Assembly: GCF_018614205.1 (NCBI RefSeq)
Contig: NZ_JAGGOS010000099.1
Location: 1 to 42,868 of the forward strand
Direction of reading: 5' to 3'
Length of the DNA stretch: 42,868 bases
DNA from: Streptomyces sp. ISL-36
GTDB lineage: Bacteria > Actinomycetota > Actinomycetes > Streptomycetales > Streptomycetaceae
This document shows positions 39,910 to 42,868 of this stretch, piece by piece. The translations under genes were made by a program, and so were the position numbers. Position 1 is the stretch's first letter. Every line of letters begins with the position of its first letter. The notes beneath the pieces are model-generated. The model searched no databases. It had not been told where the DNA came from and saw only the letters and a program-made list of their open reading frames with translations.

Positions 39910-40815
39910 TCACTCCTCGTCGTCGTCGGACCAGGGCGGGATGGTCCAGCGCAGGACCGTGGTGCCCGCATGGGCCTCCAGGGTCGCCGGGAAGACCCCG
40001 CCGCCGGCCCGTTCGGCATGGTGGCGTACGGAGTGATCTCCGGCGTCCCAGCCGAGGCCCAGCACCCGGCAGCCGGCGAGGTCGATCAGGCCGTCGAGGA
40101 GGGGGCGGGGCCATCCGGCGCGCTGGAGCCGGTAGAGGTGGGTGTGCGGCTCGACCGACCACACGAGGCCCTTGCCCGGCCCCGCGTCCAGCCAGGCCTC
40201 CAGACGCTCGGCCATCGCCTCGGCCTCGGCCAGCGGGAGATCGAGCCGGCCGTACGGCCCATCACCCCAGGAGGTCTGCGGGATGCGCTCGCCGCCGAAC
40301 TCGGCGTGCGCCTCTTCCTCGTGCCTGCCCCAGTAGGTGAGATCGGCCAGTCCGTCGAGGGACGGGCCGCCGAGGCCGACGAAGGAGTCCAGGGCCCGGG
40401 CGTCGCCGAGGACCATGCCGCACCGGTCGACCGGCAGGTCCCCCAGGAGCACCGGCTCGGGGCCTCGGCCCTCGGGCCGGGGCAGGCCGAGATCCACCTC
40501 CAGGACGGAGACGGTCGGTTCGCCGTCGAACGGGGACGGGGAGGTCCGGGCCCGTACCGGCAGCACGCGGTCGGCGGCCGCCGGGACGGCGATCGCCTCG
40601 CACGTCCAGGCCTCCGGCCGGCTGTCCGTGCCCTCGGGCCCGTACAGGTGGCCGCCGCCGTGCGTGGCCGCCTCCCGCGCACGCTCGGAGAGGGGTCGGC
40701 CCACCTCCGGCCAGTGGTCGATCCAGCCGGCCATGCAGAGGACGAGGACCCCGGACGGGGCGGTCACCGCCCCGAGGTCCACCCAGGCATCGGCCGGCGC
40801 CGCGGTTTCGGTCAT
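39910..40815 (-). CDS. Uncharacterised protein
   Basis: A 301-residue soluble protein, acidic, rich in Trp, Gly and Pro, with no signal peptide, membrane segment or recognisable catalytic motif. Codon use is normal. No good Shine-Dalgarno precedes the ATG at 40815. Segments such as SWGDGPYGRLDLPLAEAEAM and EPHTHLYRLQRAGWP look conserved-type rather than random. It ends in the acidic run DDDEE. It is divergent from the small gene at 40986. I do not recognise the family. Confidence 0.6.
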   Translation of the reverse strand: MTETAAPADAWVDLGAVTAPSGVLVLCMAGWIDHWPEVGRPLSERAREAATHGGGHLYGPEGTDSRPEAWTCEAIAVPAAADRVLPVRARTSPSPFDGEPTVSVLEVDLGLPRPEGRGPEPVLLGDLPVDRCGMVLGDARALDSFVGLGGPSLDGLADLTYWGRHEEEAHAEFGGERIPQTSWGDGPYGRLDLPLAEAEAMAERLEAWLDAGPGKGLVWSVEPHTHLYRLQRAGWPRPLLDGLIDLAGCRVLGLGWDAGDHSVRHHAERAGGGVFPATLEAHAGTTVLRWTIPPWSDDDEE

Positions 40816-40985
40816 GGCGCCGATTCAACCCCACGTCACCGACACCGCGACCGGGTGGAGTTCGAGCGCCCGCGGGAACCGACCAGGTGCGGGCGGGGAG
40901 GCTCGGAGCCCCCGGCCCGTCCCGCGCGTAACGTGACCCACGCCACTGTGTGACCGGCTCCCTACGCAGAGCGAAAGGTACGGGA

Positions 40986-41210
40986 TTGAACACCGCCTAC
41001 GGCCCGGGCACGTACGTCGCCCATACGGGCACCGACGTCTACGGCCCCGGCAAGGTCATCGGAGCGGACGGCATCCACCGGCGGGTGCGGTTCGTGCACT
41101 TCGTGGCGACGGTGCGCGCCGCGGATCTGCGCCCGGCCTCGCCCCGCGAGACCAAGGAGATCCAGGAGTGGCTGCGGGCGAAGCGGCAGCGGTACGGGGG
41201 CACGTGGTGA
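40986..41210 (+). CDS. Small protein, possible SH3-like barrel
   Basis: A 74-residue protein. The first 50 residues (GPGTYVAHTGTDVYGPGKVI, then RRVRFVHFVATVRAADLRP) look like a small beta-barrel, and a charged helix follows (KEIQEWLRAKRQRYG). The TTG at 40986 has AAAGG seven bases upstream; a GTG at 40950 without ribosome binding site is less likely. A strong terminator hairpin follows. Function unknown. Confidence 0.6.
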   Translation: MNTAYGPGTYVAHTGTDVYGPGKVIGADGIHRRVRFVHFVATVRAADLRPASPRETKEIQEWLRAKRQRYGGTW

Positions 41211-41239
41211 TCGGACTCCGTGGGTGATCCGTCCACGCG

Positions 41240-41274
41240 GAAGCCCCCACCCGGTCCTTCGGGGTGGGGGCTTC
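41240..41274. terminator. Perfect 13-bp-stem hairpin
   Basis: GAAGCCCCCACCC (41240-41252) pairs exactly with GGGTGGGGGCTTC (41262-41274). It lies between convergent genes ending at 41210 and 41293. Confidence 0.85.
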
Positions 41275-41292
41275 GCGCAGGGTCGGGGAGCG

Positions 41293-42868
41293 TCAGCCCT
41301 GGCCGTCCAGGTCGATGACCTTCGTCCGCTCGGCCGTGGTCCTGCCCTTCAGGGCGTCGTGCATCACGAAGGCGACGTCGTCGGCGGAGACCTGGTGCTT
41401 CTTGCCGTCGGCCTTGGTGATCATGATGCCGTCGAAGACGCCGTCGAGGAGCTCGTCGATCGCCTTCTTGTCGTAGACCTCCACCAGGCGGCCGTTGACC
41501 GCCTTCATGGAGAGGATCTTCGGCAGGGACCTCGCCGGGCCGAACTTGATCTCCTTCGTGCCCGCCTTGATCGTGATCAGGTCGGACATGGCCGGCTTGG
41601 CGAACTCGTTCATCGCCCGGTCCAGCTCTGCCTTGGTGATCGTCGGCTCGCGGGTGACGACGGGCAGCTCGACGGCCTTGGTCTGTCCGGTCTCGACCTG
41701 GGCGCGGTACGCGTCCCTGACGAAGATCATCGAACGGCCGACGTCCAGGCCCTTGCCCGGCTTGCCCTCCACGGCGGTGGCCTTGCCCGGGGAGAACACG
41801 ATCGTGCCCTCGGTCGCCGAGCCGGACGTGCCGGACACGTCCCTCAGGGCGACGGCCAGCTTCTCCTCGTCGATCGGGAACTTCGGCTCGGCGACGCGCT
41901 CGCCGCCGAAGAGCGAGCCGATCACGGAGACGGGGTTGTAGTCGCTGCCCGCTGCGGCGCGGACGGTCTCCTGGCTGTCGAGGGAGAGGCCGGCCTTGTC
42001 CGGGGAGAGCGCGACCCGCTTCCCGTCGACGCTGAGCTGGAGCGGGGCGTGGGCCCGCTTCCCGAGTGCGGCCTCCAGCTTGTTGACCGCCTCTTCCTTC
42101 GTACCGCCGCCGATGTCGACTCCGAGGACCGTCGTGCCCTTGGGGACGTCGGAGTGGTTGAGCAGGAGGCCCGCTCCGTAGGCGATGCCGGCGAGGACGA
42201 ACACGCCGACGCCCGCGAGGAGGAGCTTGGAGCGGCCCTTCTTCGCCGGGGCGGAGGAGGTGGGAGCGGGACGGCGGGGCCCGGGGGCCGGAGCCGGCTG
42301 CCCTCCGACGAACTCGGGGGTCGAGAACCCCTCCTGGCGCCTCGGGTTCAGGTCGGGGCCGCCCGTGGGCCCGGAGGGAACGACGGGGATGCCGCTGGTG
42401 AGCGTGTCACCGGAGACGTGACCGCCGGCCGGCGGGGCGGGGGCGACCGGGCCGGGGCTCTGCGGCGTCAGGACGGCCGTGTCGTCGGACATGCGGGGCG
42501 CACGGAAGGGATCGCCCCCGAAGGGACCGCCGCCGGGGGCACCGCCGCCGGGCGGCCTGCCGCCCGCAGGACCGGAGCCCGCAGGACCGGAGCCCACGGG
42601 TCCGGGTCCCGCGGGACCGGAGCCGATCGGGCTGCTGCCGGTGACGGGGCCGCTCGTCGGGCCGCTGGGGGCCTGCGGACCGCCCCCGAAGTAGGGGTCG
42701 CCGTCCGGGCCGTACGCGGCCTCGTCCTGCGGCGGCGTGTTCAGGAACATCGGCGTACCGCCCGCCGGGGTGGCCGCGATCGAGGCGCCGCCGACCGTCG
42801 GGATGCCGCCGGTCGCGGGGCCGGCGAAACCGGAGCCCCGGGCCGGAGCCCCGCCGCCGGGCCTGCGC
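41293..42868 (-). CDS. Membrane protein with peptidoglycan-binding (YoaR-like) repeats, truncated by window edge
   Basis: The frame stays open to the window edge, so the start is probably outside; an internal ATG lies at 42750. The visible part has a Gly/Pro/Ser-rich cytoplasmic region with repeated GPAG(S/P)GP, a membrane helix (LLLAGVGVFVLAGIAYGAGLLL), then two PG_binding_4-like modules, the first with VLGVDIGGGTKEEAVNKLEA. Such modules usually precede a VanW domain, but here the protein ends at DLDGQG without one. It is probably anchored in the membrane and faces the cell wall. Confidence 0.75.
   Translation of the reverse strand, partial: RRPGGGAPARGSGFAGPATGGIPTVGGASIAATPAGGTPMFLNTPPQDEAAYGPDGDPYFGGGPQAPSGPTSGPVTGSSPIGSGPAGPGPVGSGPAGSGPAGGRPPGGGAPGGGPFGGDPFRAPRMSDDTAVLTPQSPGPVAPAPPAGGHVSGDTLTSGIPVVPSGPTGGPDLNPRRQEGFSTPEFVGGQPAPAPGPRRPAPTSSAPAKKGRSKLLLAGVGVFVLAGIAYGAGLLLNHSDVPKGTTVLGVDIGGGTKEEAVNKLEAALGKRAHAPLQLSVDGKRVALSPDKAGLSLDSQETVRAAAGSDYNPVSVIGSLFGGERVAEPKFPIDEEKLAVALRDVSGTSGSATEGTIVFSPGKATAVEGKPGKGLDVGRSMIFVRDAYRAQVETGQTKAVELPVVTREPTITKAELDRAMNEFAKPAMSDLITIKAGTKEIKFGPARSLPKILSMKAVNGRLVEVYDKKAIDELLDGVFDGIMITKADGKKHQVSADDVAFVMHDALKGRTTAERTKVIDLDGQG

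Noticed and set aside
39910..40815. Assignment of the 301-residue protein to a named DUF
   Set aside because: No motif that I can recall with certainty, so the function and family were left blank.

Overview
The window is about 43 kb of very GC-rich DNA with densely packed genes, AGGAGG-type ribosome binding sites, frequent GTG starts and many actinobacterial families (DUF3152, DUF3107, DUF3117, PRC/MgtE-N/CBS, FolP2, LppX-like lipoprotein). It reads as core chromosome of a Streptomyces or close relative. I see no transposase, integrase, phage gene, CRISPR array, tRNA or rRNA. Two stretches follow gene orders I remember from Mycobacterium tuberculosis: 2554-10197 resembles Rv3207c-Rv3211, and 17752-37800 resembles the corA-mrp-tatB-htrA-rseA-sigE-tagA-folP2-dapE-dapC-fdxC region (Rv1239c to Rv1177).

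Layout. 1-4865, minus strand: a truncated Pro/Ala-rich protein with a 96-bp in-frame repeat, a GT4 glycosyltransferase, a DUF3152 metalloprotease-like membrane protein and an alpha/beta hydrolase with an Asn/Ser/Asp/Gly tail. 5001-10197: an acidic small protein, a TetR regulator, DUF3107, a small membrane protein, a ferritin-like protein (minus) and a DEAD-box RNA helicase that appears to start at CTG. 10294-17338: alpha/beta hydrolase, NYN RNase-like protein, a 50-residue protein, MarC membrane protein, PHP phosphoesterase, zinc-ribbon protein, MFS exporter and a SUFU-domain protein. 17752-23435: CorA, a split-barrel-like protein, a lipoprotein, a PRC/MgtE-N/CBS protein overlapping a DUF1003 membrane protein, and the Mrp/ApbC Fe-S ATPase.

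23485-29357: an uncharacterised gene, then the envelope-stress operon read leftwards as sigE - anti-sigma - htrA - tatB, with an O-methyltransferase divergent from sigE and then DUF3117. 29692-34489: enoyl-CoA hydratase, 3-methyladenine DNA glycosylase I overlapping a DivIVA-domain protein, FolP2, a LOG-family protein and DapE. 34528-42868: a lysozyme-like membrane-anchored protein, a small secreted protein, DapC, 7Fe ferredoxin, a GNAT enzyme overlapping a transglutaminase-like protein, two uncharacterised proteins, and a truncated membrane protein with peptidoglycan-binding repeats.

Themes. DapE and DapC are two succinylase-branch steps to diaminopimelate. SigE, its membrane-spanning anti-sigma factor and HtrA form a stress-sensing unit. 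CorA and the MgtE-N protein point to magnesium handling. At least eight genes lack a good Shine-Dalgarno and have a TANNNT -10 box ending 6-7 nt before the start codon, the pattern of leaderless actinobacterial mRNAs. I did not find a clear new multi-gene system. The best leads are small: the CTG start with an overlapping upstream reading frame at the helicase, a proline-rich reading frame ahead of corA, a duplicated ribosome-binding-site/start module, and a decamer array between convergent genes.
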